A DNA stretch of 64,000 bases from the NCBI GenBank assembly GCA_036500765.1, contig DASYBM010000001.1, positions 226,412 to 290,411 on the forward strand, given 5' to 3'. Source of the DNA: Candidatus Sulfotelmatobacter sp. (lineage in GTDB: Bacteria > Acidobacteriota > Terriglobia > Terriglobales > Acidobacteriaceae). A program made the translations under genes and the position numbers. Below the pieces are notes generated by a model. It did not search any database. It saw only the letters and a list, made by a program, of their open reading frames with translations, and was not told the origin of the DNA. Shown in pieces: positions 41,275-50,800 of this stretch. How positions within the stretch are numbered: position 1 is the stretch's first letter; every line of letters starts with the position of its first letter.

Positions 41275-42771
41275 CTAGAACTCTACGTGGGCGCGGAAGT
41301 AGGGGACGACTACGGGGCCGCGGTCGCGGTTGTAGCCGGGGTTGTTGATGTGCTGGAGGCCGGGGGCGAGATAGATTCCGCGCCAGACGTGGACGGTGTA
41401 GTAGGACTCGAGGATATTTTCGCGGCCGTAGTTGAGATGGCCGTCGCCGAGGAGGAATCCCAGGCCGCCGGCGGCCAGATAATTCTGGTGATCTTTTTTG
41501 ATGGCGTTGCTGACGAAGGCGATGCCGGCGCGGTCCTGTTTGCGATGCCACCACGCGCCGTTTGCGCCGACGCCTTCGGCGACGGTTTGATCGACCTCGG
41601 TGTAGGCGAAGGACTCGGTCTTGCCATTGTCCCATCCGAAGCGGGCGAAGGCGGTGAGGTAGTGCGTGAGAGTTTGCTCGGTGTTGATGCCGAAGCCATA
41701 TTTTCGAGTGATGTGCCAAGGATGGGCGGTGATGTCGGGAGTTGTGTCTTGTGCCGCGGCCTGGATGATCTGATCGCGGTAGATGCCCATGTTGGCGTAG
41801 TTGGTAAAGGCGAGCAGGCGGACGACACCGGTTCTTTTCGGAAGCACGCCGCGGCGCAATTCGTATTCCCAGTTTTCGCCGTGGGCCTGCCACGGCTGCC
41901 AGACCAGATCGATCCCGTTGGCGACTTTGGGCATGAGGGCTTCGGCGAAACGGAATCCCCAGTTGCGGTCTTCGTAATCGGCGGTGAGGCCGACAGTGTA
42001 ACCACGCGTGTCGGCTGCATAGTCCCAGGCGCCGTTGTTGTCGATGGTCCAATTCGCGAACTGGAAGTGAGTGTCGGAGCCGACGGAATTGATGTCGAAG
42101 AAATCGGGCATGGAGAATTTGCCGATGCGGAATTCGATGCGGCGGCGGGGCAGTTCGTCGAAGAGGGAAAGATAGTTGCGCGTGTTCTCGACTTTGTCTT
42201 TGCTGAGGGCAAATACTTTATGGAAGATGCCGCGACCGAGGTAGGGAGCTTTGCTGAGCGCGGGGTTGCGGACGATATCGAGATTGGTGTTTCCGGCGAG
42301 GCCGAAACCGAGCGTGAGCGCGGAACCGCCGGCCTCTTCGATGTCGACGAGAAATTCGGTGGAGTCGTTGAGGCGCATGCCCGTGTAGAGGGTCATGACG
42401 CGGGAGGTGGCTTTTTCATACTTCGGGCTGAGACTATGCGGTCCGCTGTAGGGCGCGTGAAAATCGGGATGAGTTTGAAAAATGAAGTTGGTCTGGCCGG
42501 AGATCCAGAAGCGCGTGTCCTTGAAATGCGGCAGCATCGATTGGGTGTTGTCGTCGGCGGAGACGGAGGGGTCAGCGACGGCCTCGGCGTCAGTTTGAGC
42601 AGGAGGAGGAGCAGGGGCAGGAGACTGTTGCGCGGAAGCGGGAGCGGCAATGGCGATGGCGGCGGCCAGGGCAAGCGCGAATTGGGCGAATTGGAGACTG
42701 GGGCGGAGGCGTGCCCGGCTGCACTGAGCGGTATCGGCCTTCGCGAAATCGAAAATAACTTTCAGTCTCAT
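41275..42771 (-). CDS. OprB-like outer membrane porin
   Basis: A 498-residue exported protein. It has a signal peptide ending PASAQQ, a proline-rich stretch, then a beta-barrel-like sequence of the carbohydrate porin (OprB) group: FKDTRFWISGQTNFIFQTHPDF, MTLYTGMRLNDSTEFLVDIEEAGG, RIEFRIGKFSMPDFFDINSVGSD and a C-terminal aromatic residue (AHVEF). Several OprB-type porins carry substrates other than sugars. The promoter region carries a box shared with the Nramp gene, so a role in metal entry should be considered. AGG lies 6 bases before the ATG. Confidence 0.82.
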   Translation of the reverse strand: MRLKVIFDFAKADTAQCSRARLRPSLQFAQFALALAAAIAIAAPASAQQSPAPAPPPAQTDAEAVADPSVSADDNTQSMLPHFKDTRFWISGQTNFIFQTHPDFHAPYSGPHSLSPKYEKATSRVMTLYTGMRLNDSTEFLVDIEEAGGSALTLGFGLAGNTNLDIVRNPALSKAPYLGRGIFHKVFALSKDKVENTRNYLSLFDELPRRRIEFRIGKFSMPDFFDINSVGSDTHFQFANWTIDNNGAWDYAADTRGYTVGLTADYEDRNWGFRFAEALMPKVANGIDLVWQPWQAHGENWEYELRRGVLPKRTGVVRLLAFTNYANMGIYRDQIIQAAAQDTTPDITAHPWHITRKYGFGINTEQTLTHYLTAFARFGWDNGKTESFAYTEVDQTVAEGVGANGAWWHRKQDRAGIAFVSNAIKKDHQNYLAAGGLGFLLGDGHLNYGRENILESYYTVHVWRGIYLAPGLQHINNPGYNRDRGPVVVPYFRAHVEF

Positions 42772-43153
42772 GACCTAGCTGCAACAAGAGTAATTAACCA
42801 CGCTGTACTTAACTTTGTTAACCGTAGTTAACAGTAACTATGCGCCAGTGTCAACCACGCAAATTCGAGTACTATATGAATCTCCCAGCCTACGCACGGC
42901 TCGTTAAAGCCATGTTACGACTTGCGATGAAGCCGGCGCGCCGGATATTAATCAGCTGCCGGCAACGGACCTCAATTTTAAGAGGAGTTGGAGATTTGCA
43001 TTTTCGGTGTGGAGTGTTATTGAGTGGAGACAAAAAGCGGCCGAGCTGCGCTCGACGGACAGCCGGGGGCGGCTATCCCCACATATTTCTTTTTCCCGGC
43101 GGATGGTTTGACACCGTTCCGCTTCAACCCCTAACCTTGATTTTCTCCGGCTT
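42772..43153. other. 382-base divergent spacer between porin and purD
   Basis: No convincing gene; a weak 105-codon frame at 42840-43157 was rejected. It contains an AT-rich cluster of TTAAC sites (42791-42840), including the candidate operator, and a repeat of the type GGCCGAGCTGCGCTCGACGG near 43040. Confidence 0.55.
42817..42832. promoter_or_regulatory. Candidate operator GTTAACCGTAGTTAAC upstream of the porin gene
   Basis: The box lies 46 bases before the porin ATG and differs at only 2 of 16 positions from the box 89 bases before the Nramp gene (32127-32142). Further TTAAC half sites lie at 42794 and 42809. The arrangement suggests several binding sites for one regulator. Confidence 0.55.
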
Positions 43154-44425
43154 ATGAAAGTTCTGGTTCTAGGAAGCGGTGGGCGCGAGCACGCGCTGGT
43201 ATGGAAGCTGCGGCAGTCGCCGCGGATCTCGCAACTTTATTGTGCGCCGGGGAATGGCGGCATCGGGCGCGACGCGGAGTGCGTGGCCGTGGATTTGCAG
43301 AATCTGGAATCGATCATTTCACTGGCTGCGCGATTGCAGCCGGATCTTACAGTGGTAGGGCCGGAGATGCCGCTGACGCTGGGCGTGGTGGATGAGTTTA
43401 CGCGGCGGGGGTGGGCAGCGTTTGGTCCGACGAAAGCCGCGGCGAAACTGGAATGGAGCAAGAGCTTCGCCAAGGAATTCCTGCAGAGGCATCACATTCC
43501 CACGGCAAACTTTGCGATTTGCGATTCGATCGAGCAAGTGCGGTCTGCGCTGAGTCATTTTCATGTGCCGATGGTGGTAAAGGCCGATGGGTTGGCGGCC
43601 GGCAAGGGAGTGGTGATCTCCAGGAGCAAGGAAGAAGCAGCCGCCGTGGCGGCAGAGATGCTGAGCGGGAAGATGCTGGGCGCGGCCGGCGCGCGCGTGG
43701 TTTTGGAAGAATGTTTGAAGGGCGATGAGCTTTCTTTTTTGGTGTTCAGTGACGGCGAGCGGGTGGCTCCGCTGGTGGGGGCGCAGGATTATAAGCGCGT
43801 GGGCGAGGGCGACAGCGGGCCGAACACCGGCGGGATGGGCGCGTATTCGACTACAGATATCGTGGATGATCAGATGCGAGACTGGCTGGTGCATCACATT
43901 GCGCAGCCGGTGGTGAAGGGAATGAAGGACGAGGGAGCCGAATTTAAGGGCGTGCTCTACTGCGGACTGATGATGACGGCGCGCGGGCCGATGGTGCTGG
44001 AGTTCAATTGCCGGTTTGGCGATCCGGAAACACAGCCGATCTTGATGCGGCTGGAGAGCGACCTGGTGGAGGCGCTTGAGGCTTCGATTGAGGGGCGCGT
44101 GAGCGACGGGGATTTTAAGTGGTCGCGGGATGCGTCGGTGTGCGTGGTGATCGCGTCGGGAGGATATCCGGGGACGTACTCGGTGGGCAAACGGATTGAT
44201 GGGCTCGATGAGGCTGGCGCGGTTGAGGGCGTGAAGGTGTTTCACGCGGGAACGACTCGGCGGGGTGGGGTTTATTACACTGCGGGCGGGCGGGTGCTGG
44301 GAGTTACGGCGCGGGGAGCGGATTTGGAGACGGCGGTGAATCGGGCTTATGCGGCTTGCGGGATGATCAAATTTGATGGTGCGCATTATCGGACGGATAT
44401 TGCGGGGCGGGCGTTGAAGAGGTAG
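43154..44425 (+). CDS. purD: Phosphoribosylamine-glycine ligase
   Basis: A 423-residue PurD, the ATP-grasp enzyme for the second step of purine synthesis. The N-terminal domain begins VLVLGSGGREHALVWKL. ATP-grasp features include VVKADGLAAGKGVVI near 140, VVLEECLKGDELSFLV, GEGDSGPNTGGMGAYS and VLEFNCRFGDPETQPILMRL. The C-terminal domain starts near VCVVIASGGYPG. It is followed at 250 bases by purE on the same strand, with a MITE-like element between them. Confidence 0.97.
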   Translation: MKVLVLGSGGREHALVWKLRQSPRISQLYCAPGNGGIGRDAECVAVDLQNLESIISLAARLQPDLTVVGPEMPLTLGVVDEFTRRGWAAFGPTKAAAKLEWSKSFAKEFLQRHHIPTANFAICDSIEQVRSALSHFHVPMVVKADGLAAGKGVVISRSKEEAAAVAAEMLSGKMLGAAGARVVLEECLKGDELSFLVFSDGERVAPLVGAQDYKRVGEGDSGPNTGGMGAYSTTDIVDDQMRDWLVHHIAQPVVKGMKDEGAEFKGVLYCGLMMTARGPMVLEFNCRFGDPETQPILMRLESDLVEALEASIEGRVSDGDFKWSRDASVCVVIASGGYPGTYSVGKRIDGLDEAGAVEGVKVFHAGTTRRGGVYYTAGGRVLGVTARGADLETAVNRAYAACGMIKFDGAHYRTDIAGRALKR

Positions 44426-44477
44426 GTCCGGGTTTCGAGGGGACGGGTGCAGCATGGCGGCAGCGAACTCTGAGAAT

Positions 44478-44646
44478 GTCATCGTGAGTTCGGTGAAACC
44501 GAGCGAGCGACCTCACGATGGATGGAACTGGCAATACAGTAGTTGGGAATTTCACGGGCACAGCGGAGAGGCATTCCTTTCACGGCATCCTAGCTTCAGG
44601 CCGACGTAGGGTCCTTCACCCCGGCTTCGCCTGGGTTCAGAATGAC
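44478..44646 (-). mobile_element. MITE-like element with terminal inverted repeats (second copy)
   Basis: It runs from GTCATCGTGA to TCAGAATGAC and is the inverted counterpart of the element at 9717-9890. Shared outer parts include GGTTTCACCGA and ACCCAGGCGAAGCCGGGG in opposite orientation. It lies between purD and purE, so it may have split an older purDE operon. No open reading frame. Confidence 0.6.
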
Positions 44647-44675
44647 AAGACTTAGGAAAATTTGAGAGAGGGACG

Positions 44676-45173
44676 ATGAACAAGACTTTGGTTTCGATTG
44701 TGATGGGGAGTGATTCGGATTTGGAGATTATGCGCGAGGCGGGGAAGGCGCTGGAGGAGTTCGGGATCGAGTATGAGATGGATGTGACTTCGGCGCATCG
44801 ATCGCCGGACCGGACGGCGGATTTTGCGCGCAAGGCGGCGGGGCGCGGAATTCAGGTGATTATCGCGGGAGCGGGGGGAGCGGCGCATCTGGCGGGGGTG
44901 ATTGCGGCGCATACGACTTTGCCGGTGATCGGCGTGCCGATTCCTTCAACCTCGCTGCAAGGGATGGATTCGCTGCTGGCTACCGTGCAGATGCCGGCGG
45001 GGATTCCGGTGGCGACGGTGGCGATTGGGAAGCCTGGGGCGACCAATGCGGGGATTCTGGCGGCGCAGATGATTGGTCTGGGGGATGCTGCTGTTGCGAC
45101 GAAACTGGCGGCGCATAAAGAGAAGCTGGCGCGAGGGGTAGAGGAGAAGTCGCGGAAGCTGAGGGGAGTGTAG
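44676..45173 (+). CDS. purE: 5-(carboxyamino)imidazole ribonucleotide mutase
   Basis: A 165-residue class I PurE, which moves the carboxylate in N5-CAIR to give CAIR. The motifs are [14 protein letters not shown] at residue 6, [11 protein letters not shown] near 42, [25 protein letters not shown] and the C-terminal [22 protein letters not shown] lies before the ATG. A class I PurE normally needs PurK, which is not in this window. Confidence 0.96.
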   Translation: MNKTLVSIVMGSDSDLEIMREAGKALEEFGIEYEMDVTSAHRSPDRTADFARKAAGRGIQVIIAGAGGAAHLAGVIAAHTTLPVIGVPIPSTSLQGMDSLLATVQMPAGIPVATVAIGKPGATNAGILAAQMIGLGDAAVATKLAAHKEKLARGVEEKSRKLRGV

Positions 45174-45419
45174 TTTGATTGCAGAATTTTTGATTTCAGA
45201 TTGCCGATTGAAAACCCGCGGAGTGAATTTGAAATCGAACAACTGAGTTCAAATCCGGCGGTGATGGACTTTGGCTTACGCGCCAAGCCGGTTAAGGCTG
45301 AGATCCCTTCGACTTCGCTCAGGGCAGGCTCTTCACTCCGCCTGAAGAATGGCTCCGTTTGATTGGGATAAGGACGTTGGATGACATCGCGGTTTAGTTC
45401 TCCCCCACATCGCGACCCT
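45174..45419. other. Intergenic spacer with a TCATCC-type repeat
   Basis: No gene is supported. Positions about 45298-45330 read GATCCCTTCGACTTCGCTCAGGGC, an inverted variant of the CCCTGAGCGAAGTCGAAGGG motif. It is followed by GCTCTTCACTCCGCCTGAAGAATGGCTCCG, a relative of the repeat at 7150 and 32020. Confidence 0.5.
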
Positions 45420-46109
45420 CTACTTCGATGGGTTGCTCCGCCCGGAGGCGCCTAGGATTGGCTTTCGCGCGAGTGGCGAAAGCTGGTTGAGGAACGCCCG
45501 AATCAAATCGAGGTCGCGATCGGAAATCTGCAGAAAACGGATCCCGACTCCGACGTTGGCAGTTTTGTGGGCAACTTCTGCTTCCGCTGAAACCTTATCC
45601 TGGCCGAGCCACATATCTACTCTTAACTTTGCGGCTGGTTCTACGGGCAGCGGCATGTCGATATAGAATCCGCCGAGGCTGAGGTCCGCGAGGGTGCCGC
45701 GGAAGGAAGCGCCGCTGCGGGCATGAATCTCGACCGAATTTTGACAGCGGAAGCGGGGATGCTGCCGGCGCTCTATCTGCGCGGGCTTGTAGGCGTCGGC
45801 GAACGTGGAAGGTAGAGCGATATCCCAGAGAGGTTTTTCCGGGGAGATGTTCAGCAATCCGACGTGGCCCGCTTTGGGTGTGCCCGGTTTGCCGACCCAT
45901 TTGACGCGGAAGTGGACTCGATTGGTGCCATAGGTCAGGCCGATGATCTCGTTGACGGCGAGTTCGGGTTGCACGGCGGCCAGTTCGGCTCCAGTGCGGC
46001 TGATGTTGACGGTGATGGCTTTTTGAGAAAAGGTCGAGCCGGCGCGGTCGGTGCCGAATATGCGCACCGGCAACTGCACTTCCAGGCGAGGATCGTTACG
46101 CTTGCCCAT
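45420..46109 (-). CDS. Tandem PilZ-domain protein
   Basis: A 229-residue protein with two PilZ domains. Domain 1 has [17 protein letters not shown] and [10 protein letters not shown] (about 2-50). Domain 2 has [21 protein letters not shown] and [17 protein letters not shown] (about 115-165). Both carry the RxxxR and (D/N)xSxxG signatures of c-di-GMP binding. No output domain is visible, so it is probably a c-di-GMP receptor acting through a partner. I chose the ATG at 46109 ([10 protein letters not shown]). galU lies just upstream on the same strand. Confidence 0.88.
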   Translation of the reverse strand: MGKRNDPRLEVQLPVRIFGTDRAGSTFSQKAITVNISRTGAELAAVQPELAVNEIIGLTYGTNRVHFRVKWVGKPGTPKAGHVGLLNISPEKPLWDIALPSTFADAYKPAQIERRQHPRFRCQNSVEIHARSGASFRGTLADLSLGGFYIDMPLPVEPAAKLRVDMWLGQDKVSAEAEVAHKTANVGVGIRFLQISDRDLDLIRAFLNQLSPLARKPILGASGRSNPSK

Positions 46110-46297
46110 GGTGGAGGGCTGTGGTTCGTGATGATTGAGTGTAGAGGAGAAGAGTCGTAAATGGGCGTAACTAGAGAGCATCGGGGGGAACCAGGCGCAC
46201 CACTGACCAGTTTGGCAGTGATCCCGGAGCGGCTCGCTTCGCATCGCCGGACGACCGAAGGCGGCCGTCAGCCACATGAGCGTCTCCGCCACCAAGT

Positions 46298-47176
46298 TTA
46301 ATTTAGTTTCAACGTTTTCAGGTATTCACGGAAGGGGGCACCGAGATCATTGCGCTTTAGGGCGAATTCCACTGTGGCTTTGAGGAAGCCTAGTTTGTCG
46401 CCGGTATCGTAGCGGCGGCCTTCGTAGACGTAGGCGTACATTTTTTCCTGCTTGAGCAGCATGCGCATGCCGTCGGTGAGTTGCAGCTCGCCGCCGGCGC
46501 CGGCTTGCGTTCTGGCGAGGCAATCGAAGACGGCGGGAGTGAGGATGTAGCGGCCGATGATGGCGAGGTTCGACGGGGCTTCTTCGGGCTTCGGCTTTTC
46601 GACCATGTTGCGGATTTCGAAGAGGCGGCCGTTGAAGCCTTCGGCGGGCTGGGCGTCGAAGACTCCGTAGGAGGAAATCATTTTGCCTTCGACCACTTGG
46701 GCGGCGATGACGGAACATTGTTTCTGGTCGAAGACATCGACCATCTGCTTGAGACAGGGGACGGGATTATCGATGACATCGTCGGCGAGCAGGACGGCGA
46801 AAGGCTCGTTTCCGACGAGTTCACGGGCCATGAGGACAGCGTGGCCGAGTCCAAGGGCTTCTTTCTGGCGGACGTAGGCGACATGCATCATGTCGGAAAT
46901 GCTGCGCACGATTTTGAGCAGATCGATCTTGTGGCGCTCCTCGAGCATTTTTTCGAGTTCGTAGCTGACGTCAAAATGATCTTCGATGGCCTGCTTGCCG
47001 CGGCCGGTGATGATGAGGATCTGGTCGCAGCCGGAGGCCATAGCCTCTTCGACGCCGTATTGAATGATCGGCTTGTCGACGATGGGCAGCATTTCCTTGG
47101 GCTGAGCTTTGGTGGCTGGCAGAAAGCGGGTGCCCAGGCCGGCGGCGGGGAATACGGCTTTGCGGACTTTCATCAT
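46298..47176 (-). CDS. galU: UTP-glucose-1-phosphate uridylyltransferase
   Basis: A 292-residue GalU. It makes UDP-glucose for polysaccharide and envelope synthesis. The nucleotide-binding motif KAVFPAAGLGTRFLPATKAQPKEMLPIVDKPIIQYGVEEA is at the start, followed by ITGRGKQAIEDHFD, VRQKEALGLGHAVL, ADDVID and a late ELQLTDGMRMLL. Its 5' flank has short degenerate repeats GTCGGTCTTCG. Confidence 0.95.
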   Translation of the reverse strand: MMKVRKAVFPAAGLGTRFLPATKAQPKEMLPIVDKPIIQYGVEEAMASGCDQILIITGRGKQAIEDHFDVSYELEKMLEERHKIDLLKIVRSISDMMHVAYVRQKEALGLGHAVLMARELVGNEPFAVLLADDVIDNPVPCLKQMVDVFDQKQCSVIAAQVVEGKMISSYGVFDAQPAEGFNGRLFEIRNMVEKPKPEEAPSNLAIIGRYILTPAVFDCLARTQAGAGGELQLTDGMRMLLKQEKMYAYVYEGRRYDTGDKLGFLKATVEFALKRNDLGAPFREYLKTLKLN

Positions 47177-47280
47177 GCGGGAGTCGGTCGTTAGTCGTCG
47201 GTCTTCGGTCTTCGGTCTTCGCGAACGCGGTGCTGGATCATTGTAAATGGTGGCATTTGCAGGTGGCGAACTAGGCCGCG

Positions 47281-47558
47281 CTATGGCCAGTCTTGGGAAG
47301 CGTGTCGGATGCGAAGGACGTTAACTTGGTTGTCGGCGACTTCGTAGACAACGATGAACGACCAAGGCGGAAAGACTAGTTCGCGAGTGTCGGGCGCAAG
47401 ACCCTTGCGGCCGCGGTTCGGGAATTGTCGAAGTCAGCGATTGCGGTGTAAATGGTCCTGGCGACTCGTTGCGCGGCGGCGGAATTGTCCTGGCGGATAC
47501 GTTCGACGATCGCCGCAAAGTCGTCTGCCGCTTTTGGCGTCCAGCGAACACGAGTCAC
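47281..47558 (-). pseudogene. ParE/RelE toxin gene with frameshift
   Basis: The 5' frame encodes TRVRWTPKAADDFAAIVERIRQDN and reaches IYTAIADFDNS, then runs out of homology and stops at 47376. The remaining ParE pattern (FPNRGRKGLAPDTRELVFPPWSFIVVYEVADN...LRIRHASQDWP) continues in another frame to a stop at 47281. One missing base near 47421-47428 (AATTCCCG instead of a form with one more base) explains this. Toxin inactivation or a sequencing error are both possible. It overlaps the antitoxin start region by 4 bases. Confidence 0.8.
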
Positions 47559-47779
47559 GGGCGAAACATTCGCTCGATGCGCTCAACGACTTCATCGTGT
47601 TCCAATAGATCGCCGCGTCGAGCGCTCGCGCGGCCTTCCTCGACGGCAGCCAGGAACCGCTCGTCATAATCGAGCATCCGGTCGATGCCCTCTTGCACCA
47701 GCTGTTTCGGGTCTTTGCCTGTGCGCGCGGCTACTTCATGCAGACGGGATTGTTGCTCGGGAGTGAAATGCACTTCCAT
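47555..47779 (-). CDS. ParD/CopG-like antitoxin
   Basis: A 74-residue protein with a ribbon-helix-helix-like start (MEVHFTPEQQSRLHEVAARTGKDPKQLVQEGIDRML) and an acidic C-terminal helix (VEEGRASARRGDLLEHDEVVERIERMF) of the kind that wraps ParE. It overlaps the toxin start by ATGA. The toxin partner is frameshifted, so the antitoxin may be a remnant. Confidence 0.82.
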   Translation of the reverse strand: MEVHFTPEQQSRLHEVAARTGKDPKQLVQEGIDRMLDYDERFLAAVEEGRASARRGDLLEHDEVVERIERMFRP

Positions 47780-47812
47780 GCTGCTCAGACTAGGACTTTG
47801 GCGACGGGCGTG

Positions 47813-50800
47813 TCAAGAAACGGCATTCCCGCTTGTTTTGGTTCCCATTCCAGATGCGGTTTCTTCTGCGGCCAGTTGCTCCAGGACTGTGCGGAGGGCA
47901 CGGAGGACTTCTTCTGGGGCGGTCGCCTTCAGGACAAATTTCAGCATGCCGTCTGGGGTGAACTGCGCGCCGCGCTGGGTGGAGACGAATTTGGCGAGTT
48001 GCTCGGGATCGACGGCGGCGTTCTGGCGGAACTTGAAAGTCACGGAGTCGCGCTTGCGCTCGATGGCGTTGACGCCGACGCGCGTGCAGAGCAGCTTGAG
48101 GCTGGCGTAGTCGAGCAGATTGCGGACGGCGGCGGGCGGCGGGCCGTAACGGTCTTTTATTTCAAGCTCGACATCCTCGAGCTTCGATTCTGACTCGACA
48201 GCCGCTACGCGCTTGTACATTTGCAGGCGCTGATTTTCTTCCGGAATGTAATCCGACGTGATGCGGATGTTGAGTCCGAGATTGAGTTGAGTTTCGGCTT
48301 CGTCGGGACCGGCTTCGCCTTTCATCTCGCGGACGGCGCGCTCTAGCATTTGCGTGTAGAGTTCGAAGCCGATGGCTTCGATGTGTCCGCTTTGTTCGCC
48401 GCCTAAGAGATTTCCTGCGCCGCGGAGTTCCAAATCTAATGCGGCGATTTTGAATCCGGCGCCGAGGTCGGAGAATTCTTTTAACGCTGCGAGACGGCGG
48501 CGGGCGATCGGGGTCAGCTCGACTTCTTTTGGGATCAGCAAATACGCGTACGCACGGCGATTGGAGCGGCCGACGCGGCCGCGGAGCTGGTAGAGCTCGG
48601 AGAGGCCGAGGCGGTCGGCACGATTGATGAGGATGGTGTTGCAGAGCGGGATGTCGAGGCCGTTCTCGATGATGGTGGTGGCGACGAGGATGTCGGCTTC
48701 GTGGTGCATGAAGCTGAGCATCACTTTTTCGAGTTCCGACTCGCCCATCTGGCCGTGGCCGACAATGATCTTCGCTTTCGGAATTAATTCCTGGAGCTTG
48801 GCGGCGATTTCCCAGATGGTGTCGACGCGGTTGTGAACGAAGTAAACCTGGCCGCCGCGTTCGAGTTCCTGTTCAATCGAGGATTGGATCAGTTTGTCGT
48901 CCCAACTGGCGACGACGGTTTGAATCGCCATGCGATCCTTGGGCGGAGTCTCGATGACGCTCATGTCGCGCAGGCCGACCAGCGACATGTGCAGAGTGCG
49001 CGGGATGGGCGTGGCCGACATGGTGAGCACGTCGACTTGTTTGCGCATTTGTTTAATGCGCTCTTTGTGGCGGACACCGAAGCGCTGTTCTTCGTCGACG
49101 ATGAGGAGGCCGAGGTCGGCGAACTTGAGATCCTTGGAGAGGATGCGATGGGTGCCGATGAGGATGTCGATTTTTCCGGCTTCGGCTTTTTGCAGAATTT
49201 CTTTTTGCTGCTTCGGATTGCGGAAGCGGCTGATCATTTCGATGGTGACGGGGAACGGGCCGAAGCGCTGCTTGAAAGTTTCGTAGTGCTGGAAGGCGAG
49301 GACCGTGGTGGGGGCGAGGACCGCGACTTGTTTGTTGTCGCCGACGGCCTTGAAAGCGGCGCGCATGGCGACTTCCGTCTTGCCGTAGCCGACATCGCCG
49401 CAGAGCAGGCGGTCCATGGGCTGGGTGGATTCCATGTCGCGGGTGACGTCGGCGATGGCCTGGGCCTGGTCTTCGGTTTCGTTGAACTCGAAGGCATCTT
49501 CGAACTCGCGAACGAATTCGTTGCCGGCGGGAAAGGAATGTCCGACGGCCATTTTTCTTTCCGCGTAAAGTTTCAGGAGTTCGTCGGCCATATCTTTCAT
49601 GGCCTTTTTCACGCGGGCTTTGGTCTTGGCCCAAGACTGCGTGCCGAGATGGCTGAGCGCTGGCTTGGCCCCTTCGGACGAACGGTATTTCTGGATCAGA
49701 TCGAGGCGCGTCAGCGGAACGTAGAGGCGCGCGCCTTCGGCGTATTCGAGCAGCATGAACTCGGCGTTGCCGTCGCCCTGATTGATTTCTTTCAGACCTT
49801 GATATTGACCGATGCCGTGCTCGACGTGGACGACGTAGTCTCCGACTTGCAGGTCGCGGAAGTCGGAGAGGAAGGCGGAGACTTTCGATTTCTGGCGGCC
49901 GGGCCGCGCAGTAACGTTGTCGGATTCGTCGAACAGATCGCGAGCGCCGAAGATGGCGAGATGGGCGTCGGGAAAAAGAACGCCGTCGGGGACGTAGGCT
50001 TTGGCGAGGGTGGTGGTGAGGACTTCTCCGGCGAAATAGCTCGTTTCGTCGGCATAACTTTCGCCGCCGCGAGTGCGGCTGCCGAGACGGAAGCTGACGT
50101 TGTATTCGGTGAAAATGTCCGCGAGACGTTCAACTTCGCCGGTGTTGGGGACGGAGAACAGAACCTGATTCCCTGCTCCGGTGAGTTTCTGGACTTCTTC
50201 GAGCATGGACGGAACTGCGCCGTGGAAGCGGGGAGTGGGCTGAGTAAGGAATGTGACTAGCTCCTCGTCTGCGTTATGGGTGATGCCGAGATGTTCGATG
50301 TCGGCTCCGGTGAGGGTCGCGATTTTTGTCCACCAGTTTTCTGGCGGGAGATAGAGGTCCACAGGGCGGACTAAATTTCCTACGCCGCTGCGCTCGTGGG
50401 CTTCTTCGACGCGCAACCAGAAGCGATCGAACTCGGTGCGGAGAAGATCGGGTTCGTCGAGCAGGACGGCCGCGTTAGGAAGTAAATCGAAAACGCTACG
50501 GTCGGCTCCGGCTACGGGAGCGTAAAACTCCCAGCCGGGGAAGACGGTTACGCCGCCGGACTTGACGGCGGCTTCGACGATTTCTTCGCTGGTGCCGGCG
50601 ATGCGCTTGCCGCTGAGGCGGGTGTGAATCGCACCGAGCAGATGGTCGCTGACGGGAGTTTCGGTGAGCGGGAGCAGGAGCGCTTCGTCCAGGGGATTGG
50701 AGGACCGCTGCGAAGTGGGATCGAAGCGGCGGATGGATTCGACTTCATCGCCGAAAAATTCGATGCGGACGGGGCGCTCGGCTTCGGGAGAATAGACGTC

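Noticed and set aside
41275..42771. Porin as a classic sugar porin for the nearby carbohydrate enzymes
   Set aside because: No sugar gene is adjacent, and the shared upstream box points to the Nramp gene. I left the substrate open.
42840..43157. A 105-codon plus-strand frame between porin and purD
   Set aside because: It overlaps the candidate operator and a repeat, has no recognisable domain, and its end runs into the purD start. More likely non-coding.
48833..50260. A 475-codon frame on the plus strand opposite mfd
   Set aside because: It is antisense to a clear Mfd protein and its product has the biased Gly/Asp/Val composition of a shadow frame.
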